From: Christensenella sp. UBA3792
GTDB lineage: Bacteria > Bacillota > Clostridia > Christensenellales > CAG-138
Direction of reading: 5' to 3'
Assembly: GCA_002369195.1 (NCBI GenBank)
Contig: DFEW01000015.1
Span: 1 to 8,228, forward strand
Length of the DNA: 8,228 nucleotides
In this document: one piece after another, positions 1 through 5,431 of the stretch
Layout: each line of letters opens with the position of its first letter
How positions within the stretch are numbered: the stretch's first letter is position 1
Made by a program: the position numbers and the translations under genes
The notes under the pieces: model-generated
Seen by the model: the letters and a program-made list of their open reading frames with translations, nothing else
Told to the model about the DNA's origin: nothing
Databases searched by the model: none

Positions 1-161
1 CGGGCGCCCTTGGAAACCTGCAGAATCAGCGGAGCGCGCTCCGCAATCGCCGCAGCGGTGATGCCCTGGATGATCTCCATGTTGTTGACGTTGAATGCGC
101 CGATCGCGTATCCGCCGTCATATGCTTTTTTAAACATTTCGGTACTGGTGACAATCGCCAT
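1..161 (-). CDS. fba: Class II fructose-bisphosphate aldolase, N-terminal 53 residues (cut by window edge)
   Basis: Translating the minus strand from the ATG at 161 gives a protein starting MAIVTSTEMFKKAYDGGY, then AIGAFNVNNMEIIQGI and APLILQVSKGA. This is the first beta-alpha unit of class II (metal-dependent) fructose-1,6-bisphosphate aldolases, which interconvert fructose 1,6-bisphosphate with glyceraldehyde 3-phosphate and dihydroxyacetone phosphate in the cytosol. The AFNVNNMEI segment is highly characteristic of the family. The start is fixed by an AAAGGAG ribosome binding site at 171-177, 9 bases upstream. Only about a sixth of a normal ~285-310 aa protein is present, so the zinc ligands lie outside the window. 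It is transcribed divergently from the glycosyltransferase gene. The family is sure; the exact subclass (fba or a related ketose-bisphosphate aldolase) is very likely but rests on the N-terminus only. Confidence 0.9.
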   Translation of the reverse strand, partial: MAIVTSTEMFKKAYDGGYAIGAFNVNNMEIIQGITAAAIAERAPLILQVSKGA

Positions 162-178
162 AAATGAATTCTCCTTTG

Positions 179-194
179 ATGCGAATTTTCGCAT
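179..194. repeat. Perfect 7-bp inverted repeat at the fba transcription start (candidate operator)
   Basis: ATGCGAA, a TT spacer and TTCGCAT form a perfect inverted repeat. It lies just downstream of the fba -10 box (197-202) and upstream of the ribosome binding site (171-177), so it spans the predicted transcription start near 190. That is a typical repressor position. It is less likely to act as an RNA hairpin, because the start site would cut into it. The binding protein is unknown. Confidence 0.45.
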
Positions 195-196
195 TT

Positions 197-225
197 ATTA
201 TATAACTCCGGAAAAGGAATTGCAA
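197..225 (-). promoter_or_regulatory. Sigma-A promoter of fba
   Basis: On the minus strand, TTGCAA (225-220) is followed after exactly 17 bases by TATAAT (202-197), a consensus -10. The predicted start is near 190, giving a leader of about 30 bases with the AAAGGAG site. The -35 hexamer is palindromic and is also the -35 of the divergent glycosyltransferase promoter. Confidence 0.75.
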
Positions 226-248
226 CCGAAACTTTTTTGCGGTATACT
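220..248 (+). promoter_or_regulatory. Sigma-A promoter of the glycosyltransferase gene
   Basis: TTGCAA (220-225), a 17-base spacer and TATACT (243-248) match sigma-A spacing exactly. The transcript would begin about 20 bases before the ATG at 275. The -35 box is the same six base pairs used by the fba promoter on the other strand. Confidence 0.75.
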
Positions 249-274
249 GATAAAAAAGCAAATCGGAGGCAACA

Positions 275-1216
275 ATGGCAGAGAAACTGCTTTCTTTGAT
301 CATTCCCGTCTATTACGAAGAGGAAGTTTTGATCGAATCCTACCGCCGCATGGACGCGGCGATGCGCGCGACGGGGCATCCTTACGAGATTATCTACGTC
401 AACGACGGCAGCCGCGACGGCACGATGAAGCAGCTGAGGACCCTTGCGAAGGAACATCCGGACACGGTGAAGGTCTATTCGTTCTCGCGCAATTTCGGAC
501 ATCAGCTTGCCGTCACCTGCGGCATGGATCACGCAAAGGGCGACGCGCTGATCATCATCGACGTCGACCTGCAGGACCCGCCGGAACTGATTCCGAAGAT
601 GGTCGAGATGTGGAAGGACGGCGCGGACATCGTCTACGGCAAGCGCTTGAAGCGCAAGGGCGAAACGCTCTTCAAAAAGCTGACCGCAAAGCTCTACTAC
701 CGCCTGCTTTCGTGGATGAGCGCATATCCGATTCCGCTCGACACCGGTGATTTCCGCCTGCTTGACCGCAAGGTCGCCGACGTGTTCTTAAAGATGCGTG
801 AACAGGCGCGGTTCCTTCGCGGCATGTCCGCGTGGATGGGCTTCGAGGCGGTGCCGATCGAATATGTGCGCGACGAACGCGCCGCGGGCAAGACGAAATA
901 CACCCTGAAAAAGATGATCAAGCTGGCATGCGACGGCATCTTCAACTTCTCGTCGAAGCCGCTGGAACTGCCGTTTACGATCGGCATCCTGCTCGGTGTG
1001 CTCGGCGTGCTGGGACTTGTTGCGATGATCGTGCTGACGGCGATTTTCGGCGGCGCGTGTCCGCAATGGCTGTGGGCGGTCGACGGCGGGCTGCTGCTCT
1101 TTGCCCTGCTGTTCGCCTTCATGGGCATCTACGGCATGTACATCGGAAGAATGTATGACGAGCTGAAAAAACGGCCGCTGTACATCGTCGCGGAAGAACT
1201 CAACACAGACAAGTAA
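275..1216 (+). CDS. Family 2 glycosyltransferase, polyprenyl-phosphate sugar synthase type (GtrB/DPM1-like)
   Basis: The 313-aa protein has a GT-A fold domain at about residues 5-225 followed by two membrane helices (about 233-256 and 270-292), the usual size and layout of bacterial DPM1/GtrB/ArnC-like enzymes. Visible motifs are LSLIIPVYYEEE at 6-17 (usually VYNEE; here Tyr replaces Asn), VNDGSRDGT at 42-50 (nucleotide binding), SFSRNFGHQLA at 69-79, DVDLQDPPE at 96-104 (metal-binding DxD-type motif), GKTKY at 205-209 and the RPLYIV tail at 300-305. By family knowledge such enzymes move a sugar from a nucleotide donor to a polyprenyl phosphate on the inner membrane face, for later use in wall or surface glycan modification. 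The sugar cannot be read from the sequence. GGAGG at 265-269, 5 bases before the ATG, fixes the start. It is monocistronic, with its own promoter and a terminator right after the stop. No flippase or GtrA-like partner is adjacent. Confidence 0.88.
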   Translation: MAEKLLSLIIPVYYEEEVLIESYRRMDAAMRATGHPYEIIYVNDGSRDGTMKQLRTLAKEHPDTVKVYSFSRNFGHQLAVTCGMDHAKGDALIIIDVDLQDPPELIPKMVEMWKDGADIVYGKRLKRKGETLFKKLTAKLYYRLLSWMSAYPIPLDTGDFRLLDRKVADVFLKMREQARFLRGMSAWMGFEAVPIEYVRDERAAGKTKYTLKKMIKLACDGIFNFSSKPLELPFTIGILLGVLGVLGLVAMIVLTAIFGGACPQWLWAVDGGLLLFALLFAFMGIYGMYIGRMYDELKKRPLYIVAEELNTDK

Positions 1217-1219
1217 CAT

Positions 1220-1248
1220 AAAAACCCTGTGCCGCTCACAGGGTTTTT
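1220..1248. terminator. Bidirectional intrinsic terminator between convergent genes
   Basis: AAAAACCCTGT (1220-1230) pairs perfectly with ACAGGGTTTTT (1238-1248) around a 7-base loop, and both strands end in a T run. It sits 4 bases past the glycosyltransferase stop. It also contains the last codons and the TGA (1236-1238) of the convergent MmcQ-like gene, so it can serve both genes. Confidence 0.88.
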
Positions 1249-2300
1249 TCATACGCCAAGAATGCTTTTGTCACCGTGCGCGGACCGCGAACCGCGCGGA
1301 TGCCGAGCTCGCACAGCTTTGAGAACGGGATCGCGTCCGGCGCGTACGTTTTCAATCGCCGGATGCGCATCACCTTGCGCATGCGCACGTTCGGATCGCT
1401 GAAGGAATAGGGCAGGTTGACGGCGACCGCTTCGCACCGGTAGCGCACCGCGGATACCGGCGCGCCGACGTAGAGGTACACGGTATCGCCGACCTGAATG
1501 TCGCTCGACTGCTTCCAGAGGATCACGTCGCTCTGCGCAAATGCGGCGTCAACGTCGTAATAGCGCGGATTGCTCGGCACGATCCAGTCGGTGTGTCCGC
1601 CGCGCTCGCCTTTCTTTGTACCGCGTTCTGCGAACGCGCGGCTTTGCGCGAGCAGCGACAGCACGGTTTCGTCCGCAACGGTGCCGTCCGTTACGATGCT
1701 GATCCACTCCGGTCGCTTCATATGATAGCCGGGGTAGAAGCCCGGCGTTTGCAGGAGCGCTCCGCTGCGCGCCGGGTCGATCTTGAGATTGAGAAGCTCG
1801 ATCGTCGGCGCGGTCAAAGCATCCTCGCCGGTCACGACCGAGCGCTTCAGCGTCATCAGAAGCCCGTACCACTTGCGCGTGCCGGGATGGCGGAACACGG
1901 CGCAGGAGGGAAGCTTTGCAAACGGATGGTCGGGCTTGTCGCCGTACATGCGTTCGAGCGCGAGCACGATTCGGTTCGTCTGCGCAAAGAGAAACGGCTC
2001 CTCGGTGAAGCATTCCCTTGCCACGCGGTCGAGAATCTGCCGATACCCCTCGCGCACGGAGCCGACGAACGCGCCGATCCCCGATTCGGAGCGGATCGGC
2101 AGGTATTCCTCCTCAAGATCGCAGTCGATCACGCTGCCGTATACGTCGCCGGACGCGTCGATCAGAAGCTCCGCGCGAAACGCGCCGTCCAAAAACGCTT
2201 CCGCATACCGGTAGCCGTCCTGCGTTTTTTGAAACCCGAACGGTTCGAGACGGTCGAAGCGTACAATATGCTTGAAAAACGGTTCTTTTTCCGGATACAT
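1236..2300 (-). CDS. MmcQ/YjbR-family protein fused to a C-terminal EVE/PUA-like domain
   Basis: The 354-aa cytosolic protein has three parts. Residues about 5-133 resemble the N-terminal extension of long clostridial YjbR proteins (GFQKTQDGYRYAEAF, DCDLEEEYLPIR, GIGAFVGSVREGY). Residues about 134-226 are the MmcQ/YjbR core: RKWYGLLMTL, ELLNLKIDP, GFYPGYHM, EWISIVTDG. Residues about 237-353 look like an EVE/PUA-fold domain: DWIVPSNPRYYDV, LWKQSSDIQVGDTVYLYVG. MmcQ/YjbR proteins have a CyaY-like fold and are annotated as DNA-binding, but their role is poorly defined. EVE/PUA domains read modified bases in DNA or RNA, so a nucleic-acid role is a reasonable inference only. The start at 2300 has GGAAGGA at 2311-2317, and the promoter predicts a transcript starting near 2340. 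A longer open frame running back into the channel gene is therefore not used. The stop lies in the shared terminator. Confidence 0.8.
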   Translation of the reverse strand: MYPEKEPFFKHIVRFDRLEPFGFQKTQDGYRYAEAFLDGAFRAELLIDASGDVYGSVIDCDLEEEYLPIRSESGIGAFVGSVREGYRQILDRVARECFTEEPFLFAQTNRIVLALERMYGDKPDHPFAKLPSCAVFRHPGTRKWYGLLMTLKRSVVTGEDALTAPTIELLNLKIDPARSGALLQTPGFYPGYHMKRPEWISIVTDGTVADETVLSLLAQSRAFAERGTKKGERGGHTDWIVPSNPRYYDVDAAFAQSDVILWKQSSDIQVGDTVYLYVGAPVSAVRYRCEAVAVNLPYSFSDPNVRMRKVMRIRRLKTYAPDAIPFSKLCELGIRAVRGPRTVTKAFLAYEKTL

Positions 2301-2324
2301 GTGCAGCAAATCCTTCCGCGGCGA

Positions 2325-2354
2325 TTGACAGCACGCCGCAAAACACAGTATACT
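2325..2354 (+). promoter_or_regulatory. Sigma-A promoter of the first channel cassette
   Basis: TTGACA (2325-2330, perfect consensus), an 18-base spacer and TATACT (2349-2354). The predicted start near 2361 leaves a leader of about 54 bases before the ATG at 2415. The -10 overlaps the minus-strand -10 of the MmcQ-like gene. Confidence 0.78.
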
Positions 2355-2362
2355 GTATACAG
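2346..2362. repeat. Two overlapping palindromes covering both divergent -10 boxes
   Basis: CAGTATACTG (2346-2355) and CTGTATACAG (2353-2362) are each perfect 10-bp palindromes overlapping by three bases, with GTATAC cores 7 bases apart. They cover the -10 boxes of both divergent promoters. Some symmetry follows from overlapping opposed -10 boxes, but the second palindrome is not needed for that. The core loosely resembles GntR/FadR-type GT(N)AC operators; this is only a suggestion. Confidence 0.45.
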
Positions 2363-2375
2363 CCAAAATTAGCAA
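2347..2375 (-). promoter_or_regulatory. Sigma-A promoter of the MmcQ/YjbR-EVE gene
   Basis: On the minus strand TTGCTA (2375-2370) is followed after 17 bases by TATACT (2352-2347). The start would fall near 2340, giving a leader of about 40 bases to the ATG at 2300. This placement supports the short start for that gene and excludes the upstream ATG at 2414. Confidence 0.65.
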
Positions 2376-2414
2376 GCGGCGGCGGCCGATTCCGTTCCCG
2401 CGAAAGGAGCTCAT

Positions 2415-3290
2415 ATGAAGAAAAAACATTATGCGCTTATCCGGGCGCTTGTATGCGCCCTGATCACTGTATTGGTCTATCTGATCGGCAAGCATCTTGG
2501 CTATCTCGATGAGATCCCGCGGTTTCAATGGAATGCGAAGGCAGCGCTGCGCGGGATTTTGATCGTGTTTGCTCTGTTTGCGGCGGAAGGTCTGATCCTG
2601 TTCCTGCTGAGCCTTCCGAGACCGAAGAACAATCGTGCGAGAACGCTGCTTTCCCTGACAAAGAATATTCTGCGATACGCCGCGATCCTTGCGGCGATCT
2701 GCGTTGCGCTGACGATCTTCAACGTTGACGTCGTCACGATCCTCGCCGGTCTCGGGATCATTGCGCTGATCATCGGCTTCGGCGCGGAAAGTCTGATCGC
2801 GGATATCGTCACCGGTATGTTCATCCTGATCGACAATCAGTACAACATCGGCGACATCATCGAGGTCGACGGGTTCCGCGGTGCCGTCACGGAGATCAAC
2901 GTGCGTTCGACCGTGCTGACAGACGCGGGCGGCAACGTCAAGATCATCAACAATTCGGACATGAAGAATATTCTGAACCGTTCGGACAACACATCCAAGG
3001 CGATCGCGGAGTTCCCGATCCCGTACGAAGTGAACCTCGTCGAGCTGGAAGGGAAACTCCCCGCAATGCTGCAGGAGATCCATGATGCAAACCAGCCGCT
3101 GATGCGCAGCGTGCCGAAGTATGTCGGCGTCGAGCGCATTGACGACAGCGCGCTCGTTCTGAAATTTGTGGTCGACGTTTCCGAGGTGGATATCTATGCG
3201 GGCATGCGCGCGCTCAATCGCGATCTGCTGCTCGGCATGAGTAAGCTCGGCGTCAATGTTCCGTATCAGAGAATTGACATGCGCGGCTGA
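2415..3290 (+). CDS. MscS-family small-conductance mechanosensitive channel, copy 1
   Basis: The 291-aa membrane protein has hydrophobic helices at about 7-27, 44-67 and 86-105, then the pore-lining helix at about 107-140 (ILAGLGIIALIIGFG, then AESLIADIVTGMFILIDNQ). The MscS beta domain follows (NIGDIIEVDGFRGAVTEI at 144-161, GGNVKIINNSDMKNI at 172-186), then a cytoplasmic alpha/beta domain to the C-terminus. Length and motifs match YkuT/YggB-like channels, which open under membrane tension to release solutes in hypo-osmotic shock. Aligned without gaps to E. coli MscS TM3, the hinge region Gly113 is Ser126 here. AAAGGAG at 2403-2409, 5 bases before the ATG, fixes the start. The stop overlaps the start of the next gene by one base (TGATG), so the two are cotranscribed and probably translationally coupled. 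A close paralog lies at 5432-6307. Confidence 0.92.
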   Translation: MKKKHYALIRALVCALITVLVYLIGKHLGYLDEIPRFQWNAKAALRGILIVFALFAAEGLILFLLSLPRPKNNRARTLLSLTKNILRYAAILAAICVALTIFNVDVVTILAGLGIIALIIGFGAESLIADIVTGMFILIDNQYNIGDIIEVDGFRGAVTEINVRSTVLTDAGGNVKIINNSDMKNILNRSDNTSKAIAEFPIPYEVNLVELEGKLPAMLQEIHDANQPLMRSVPKYVGVERIDDSALVLKFVVDVSEVDIYAGMRALNRDLLLGMSKLGVNVPYQRIDMRG

Positions 3291-5296
3291 TGAAACTGTT
3301 CGCGAAAAAACGGTGGCAAAGCCGGACAGACATCCCGCCGGAATATGCGGTCGATCCGAACAAAGAGATCACAGCACCGCCCGATGAGTACAACCTGAAC
3401 GCACCGATCGTCGAACGTGAAGAACGGAAACCGTCGACGGTGCGCAAGATCATGCTGTACCTTGCTTCGATCGGGATCGTCATTCTCGGCGTGATCACGC
3501 CGATCGTCCGACTCAACGAAACGGAGGATGCAGCACAGGCAACGCCGGCATCGTCCGCTGTCGCGCATGCGTCCGAACCGACGCCGCTCCCGGCGCCGAC
3601 AGCAGTGCCGACAACAGCGGTGACGGCGGAACCGACGCCGATCGATATCATGGCCGGCAAGATCCATGTCGTGGTATATTCGGAGATCTTCGACACGGAA
3701 AACGCCGGGCAAGGCGTATATCCGAGCAGGATCCTTGACGAACAGACGTTCGAAGTTTCGACGTTCACCGAATACCGGCTGCCCGAGCTTCCGGAGCAGG
3801 AGGGCTATACCGCGATCGGCTATGTGCTGCTCGCGGAGCAGGGTCAGACGTATCTTAACAGTCTCATCGTTGACGGCGAAGCGCCGCATCCGATCGGGAC
3901 CGTTGCGCTCGGCGGTACGCTGACGATAGACGATCTCGGCATCCTGCCGAACGACGGCACCGAAACGCATGAGGCGGAGATCCATGCCGTCTGGACCTGC
4001 GAGGAATCCGATCATCTGCTGCAGTTCTATGACGAGGAGTTGTTCGGCGAGTATCACATCGGCTTCCTACCGGATCGGGAACAGCTTTGCTGTCTGGCAG
4101 CGTTCCCGGAGCCGACGCGTCCCGACAAGACGTTTGTCGGCTGGTGCGACGCAGAAGGGCATATGATCGACGTCGTGACCCGGTTTGATTTCTATCAGAC
4201 GATCCCGCCTGCCGAAACGCCGGAGGATCGCGATTGGAACCATCCCGTGCCGTGCAAGGTCTATGCCTGCTGGTCGGACGGAACGCGCGGCACGATCAGA
4301 GTGCCGCGGGAGGAGAGAACGGGCAGGATCCATGTGACGATTTATTCCGAACTTCCTCAGACCAACGCGGCGGGACGGACCGTCTATGAGAGTGAGATCT
4401 ACCGCGAGGCAACGTTTGACGCGGCGACGTTCACCGAATATACGCTTCCGCGGCTTCCGAAGGCGGAGGGCTATACCGCGATCGGCTACGTTCTGCTTGC
4501 GGACAGCGGCGAGGCATACCGCGACAGTCTGTATGACAGCGGCGCACAGCCGCATTCGATCGGCAGCGTTCTGCTCGGCAATACGCTGAGGGCAGAGGAT
4601 CTCGATATCGTGCCGAAGAACGTCACGGACGTTTGCGAAGCGGAGATCCATGTAGTCTGGCTGTGGCAGCACAGCGCGTTCGAACTGCAGTTCTATGATG
4701 GAGAAGAACTGCTCGGCGCGTATTATGTCGGGTTCCCGCTTGCCGATCGGCAGCTTTGCTATCTGGCACCGTTCCCGAAGCCGGAAAAGAGCGGAAAAAC
4801 GTTTGCCGGATGGTGCGACGTCGAAGGGCATATGATCGACGCAGTCACCTTCTACGACTTCTATGAGAAGCTGCCGAACGCGCAAAAGTTTGACGACCGC
4901 GCTCTTGAGAAGCGGATCCCGTGCAAGGTCTATGCCTGCTGGTCGGACGGAAGCGGCGGCGCGCCGCCCACGCCGGTACCGACGCCGAAACCCACGCCGA
5001 GACCGACGCCGAAACCGACACCGAAGCCGACGCCCGTACCGCCGCAGCATATGTTCAGCTGCTCCTCCAGATGCGGATTCTCAAGGAGTTCGTTCGGCGG
5101 TTCGAAGACCGTATATGAGGGACAGCGGGTCACGATCTATGCGTCTGCGGAGGGCTGGTCCGGAGCGGGTATTTTCCAGACCGGCACCGGCGATATGATC
5201 AGCGTGTCACCCTACACGCACGACGGAAATATCTATTGGTATCGATACACGTTCACGGTCGGCGACAGCGACCTCAAGATCGACTTCCTGTACTGA
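3290..5296 (+). CDS. Membrane-anchored exported protein with two InlB-like repeat units and a PT-rich stalk
   Basis: The 668-aa protein has no cleavable signal peptide. A charged cytoplasmic N-terminus (1-51), containing PDEYNLNAP at 31-39 and RKIMLY at 52-57, leads into one membrane helix (about 54-73). By the positive-inside rule the rest should be outside. A Thr/Pro/Ala linker (about 82-118) is followed by repeat units at about 123-331 and 345-554. A PTPKPT-type stalk (559-585) and a beta-rich C-terminal domain (about 586-668) complete it. Each unit contains KTF[VA]GWCDxEGHMID and ends KVYACWSDG, resembling Flg_new/InlB B-repeat beta-grasp modules of surface proteins. Four cysteines are conserved between units (267/490, 286/509, 322/545, 327/550), enough for disulfides. 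No sortase motif is seen. Its start overlaps the channel stop by one base and no good ribosome binding site precedes it, so translation likely depends on coupling. Function unknown; a partner, sensor or ligand-binding role with the channel is inferred from context. Confidence 0.85.
   Translation: MKLFAKKRWQSRTDIPPEYAVDPNKEITAPPDEYNLNAPIVEREERKPSTVRKIMLYLASIGIVILGVITPIVRLNETEDAAQATPASSAVAHASEPTPLPAPTAVPTTAVTAEPTPIDIMAGKIHVVVYSEIFDTENAGQGVYPSRILDEQTFEVSTFTEYRLPELPEQEGYTAIGYVLLAEQGQTYLNSLIVDGEAPHPIGTVALGGTLTIDDLGILPNDGTETHEAEIHAVWTCEESDHLLQFYDEELFGEYHIGFLPDREQLCCLAAFPEPTRPDKTFVGWCDAEGHMIDVVTRFDFYQTIPPAETPEDRDWNHPVPCKVYACWSDGTRGTIRVPREERTGRIHVTIYSELPQTNAAGRTVYESEIYREATFDAATFTEYTLPRLPKAEGYTAIGYVLLADSGEAYRDSLYDSGAQPHSIGSVLLGNTLRAEDLDIVPKNVTDVCEAEIHVVWLWQHSAFELQFYDGEELLGAYYVGFPLADRQLCYLAPFPKPEKSGKTFAGWCDVEGHMIDAVTFYDFYEKLPNAQKFDDRALEKRIPCKVYACWSDGSGGAPPTPVPTPKPTPRPTPKPTPKPTPVPPQHMFSCSSRCGFSRSSFGGSKTVYEGQRVTIYASAEGWSGAGIFQTGTGDMISVSPYTHDGNIYWYRYTFTVGDSDLKIDFLY
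3656..4282 (+). repeat. InlB-like coding repeat, unit 1
   Basis: Encodes residues 123-331 of the exported protein, from GKIHVVVYSE to KVYACWSDG. It holds a first half around FTEYRLPELP / EGYTAIGYVLL and a second half around LQFYDEELFGEYHIGF / KTFVGWCDAEGHMID. Unit 2 follows at a period of about 669 bases (223 codons). Confidence 0.85.
4322..4951 (+). repeat. InlB-like coding repeat, unit 2
   Basis: Encodes residues 345-554, from GRIHVTIYSE to KVYACWSDG, and matches unit 1 along its whole length. The ends of the two units share 34 identical bases (4250-4283 and 4919-4952), and shorter exact blocks occur at EGYTAIGY and EGHMID. This indicates an internal duplication. Confidence 0.85.
4964..5044 (+). 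repeat. Low-complexity Pro-Thr-Lys stalk
   Basis: Codes for residues 559-585, a run of PTP, PKPT and PRPT units made of repeated ACGCCGAAACCC-like DNA. Such stalks in Gram-positive surface proteins hold a domain away from the membrane through the wall. Its DNA repetition makes it a likely site of copy-number variation between strains. Confidence 0.85.
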
Positions 5297-5300
5297 TTTG

Positions 5301-5331
5301 AAAAGCTCTTTGCGCAAGCGGAGAGCTTTTT
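5301..5331 (+). terminator. Intrinsic terminator after the first channel cassette
   Basis: AAAAGCTCT (5301-5309) pairs with AGAGCTTTT (5322-5330) around a 12-base loop that itself contains TTGCGCAA, and is followed by a T run. It begins 4 bases after the stop of the exported-protein gene and separates the two cassettes transcriptionally. Confidence 0.85.
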
Positions 5332-5353
5332 GACACATTATGGACACATTATG
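5332..5353. repeat. Perfect tandem 11-bp direct repeat upstream of the second cassette promoter
   Basis: GACACATTATG occurs twice head to tail (5332-5342 and 5343-5353), ending one base before the -35 box. A shorter GGACAC recurs at 5361-5366 inside the spacer. Eleven-base tandem repeats abutting a -35 are the layout used by OmpR/PhoB-type response regulators. No such repeat is seen before the first cassette. Confidence 0.55.
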
Positions 5354-5354
5354 A

Positions 5355-5384
5355 TTGACAGGACACGAGCATACCCAATATAAT
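5355..5384 (+). promoter_or_regulatory. Sigma-A promoter of the second channel cassette
   Basis: TTGACA (5355-5360) and TATAAT (5379-5384) are both perfect consensus hexamers, with an 18-base spacer as in the first cassette's promoter. The predicted start is near 5391, leaving a leader of about 41 bases before the ATG at 5432. Confidence 0.85.
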
Positions 5385-5431
5385 ATATTTATCGAAGAAC
5401 GGGTCACGGTCCGTTTCGGAAAGGAGCGTTT

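Noticed and set aside
10..750. 246-aa plus-strand frame across fba, the intergenic region and the glycosyltransferase.
   Set aside because: It runs antisense to fba and out of frame with the glycosyltransferase, crosses both promoters, and loses any protein-like composition after residue 100.
2301..2414. A lipoprotein-like signal (LLILAVYSILCFAACC) in frame upstream of the MmcQ-like start, from the ATG at 2414.
   Set aside because: There is no ribosome binding site before 2414. The stretch is the divergent promoter region, and the GTATAC palindromes produce the hydrophobic codons. The downstream protein is a cytosolic type.
2301..3083. N-terminal extension of the MmcQ-like reading frame up to 3083 on the minus strand (615 aa in total).
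   Set aside because: The added part is the antisense of the first channel gene, is rich in Asp/Arg without a domain, and lies upstream of the minus-strand promoter at 2347-2375. The good ribosome binding site is at the 2300 start.
3290..3510. Cleavable Sec or lipoprotein signal peptide in either partner protein.
   Set aside because: The helices are preceded by 46-51 charged residues and lack a signal peptidase motif or lipobox; a signal-anchor fits better.
4964..5044. Repeated ACCGACGCCGAAACCC-like DNA as a possible CRISPR or regulatory repeat array.
   Set aside because: It is in frame and encodes a continuous Pro-Thr-Lys stalk, with no spacers and no constant repeat length.
3266..5050. Long minus-strand open frames (3266-4057 and 4067-5050) opposite the InlB-like repeat protein.
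   Set aside because: Arg/Asp-rich shadow frames of a real, well-supported plus-strand gene. Their mutual similarity reflects the internal coding repeat.
5395..5419. AACGG / CCGTT pairing in the leader of the second channel gene as a riboswitch or attenuator.
   Set aside because: Only a 5-bp stem with an 8-base loop, no alternative structure and no T run; too weak to call.
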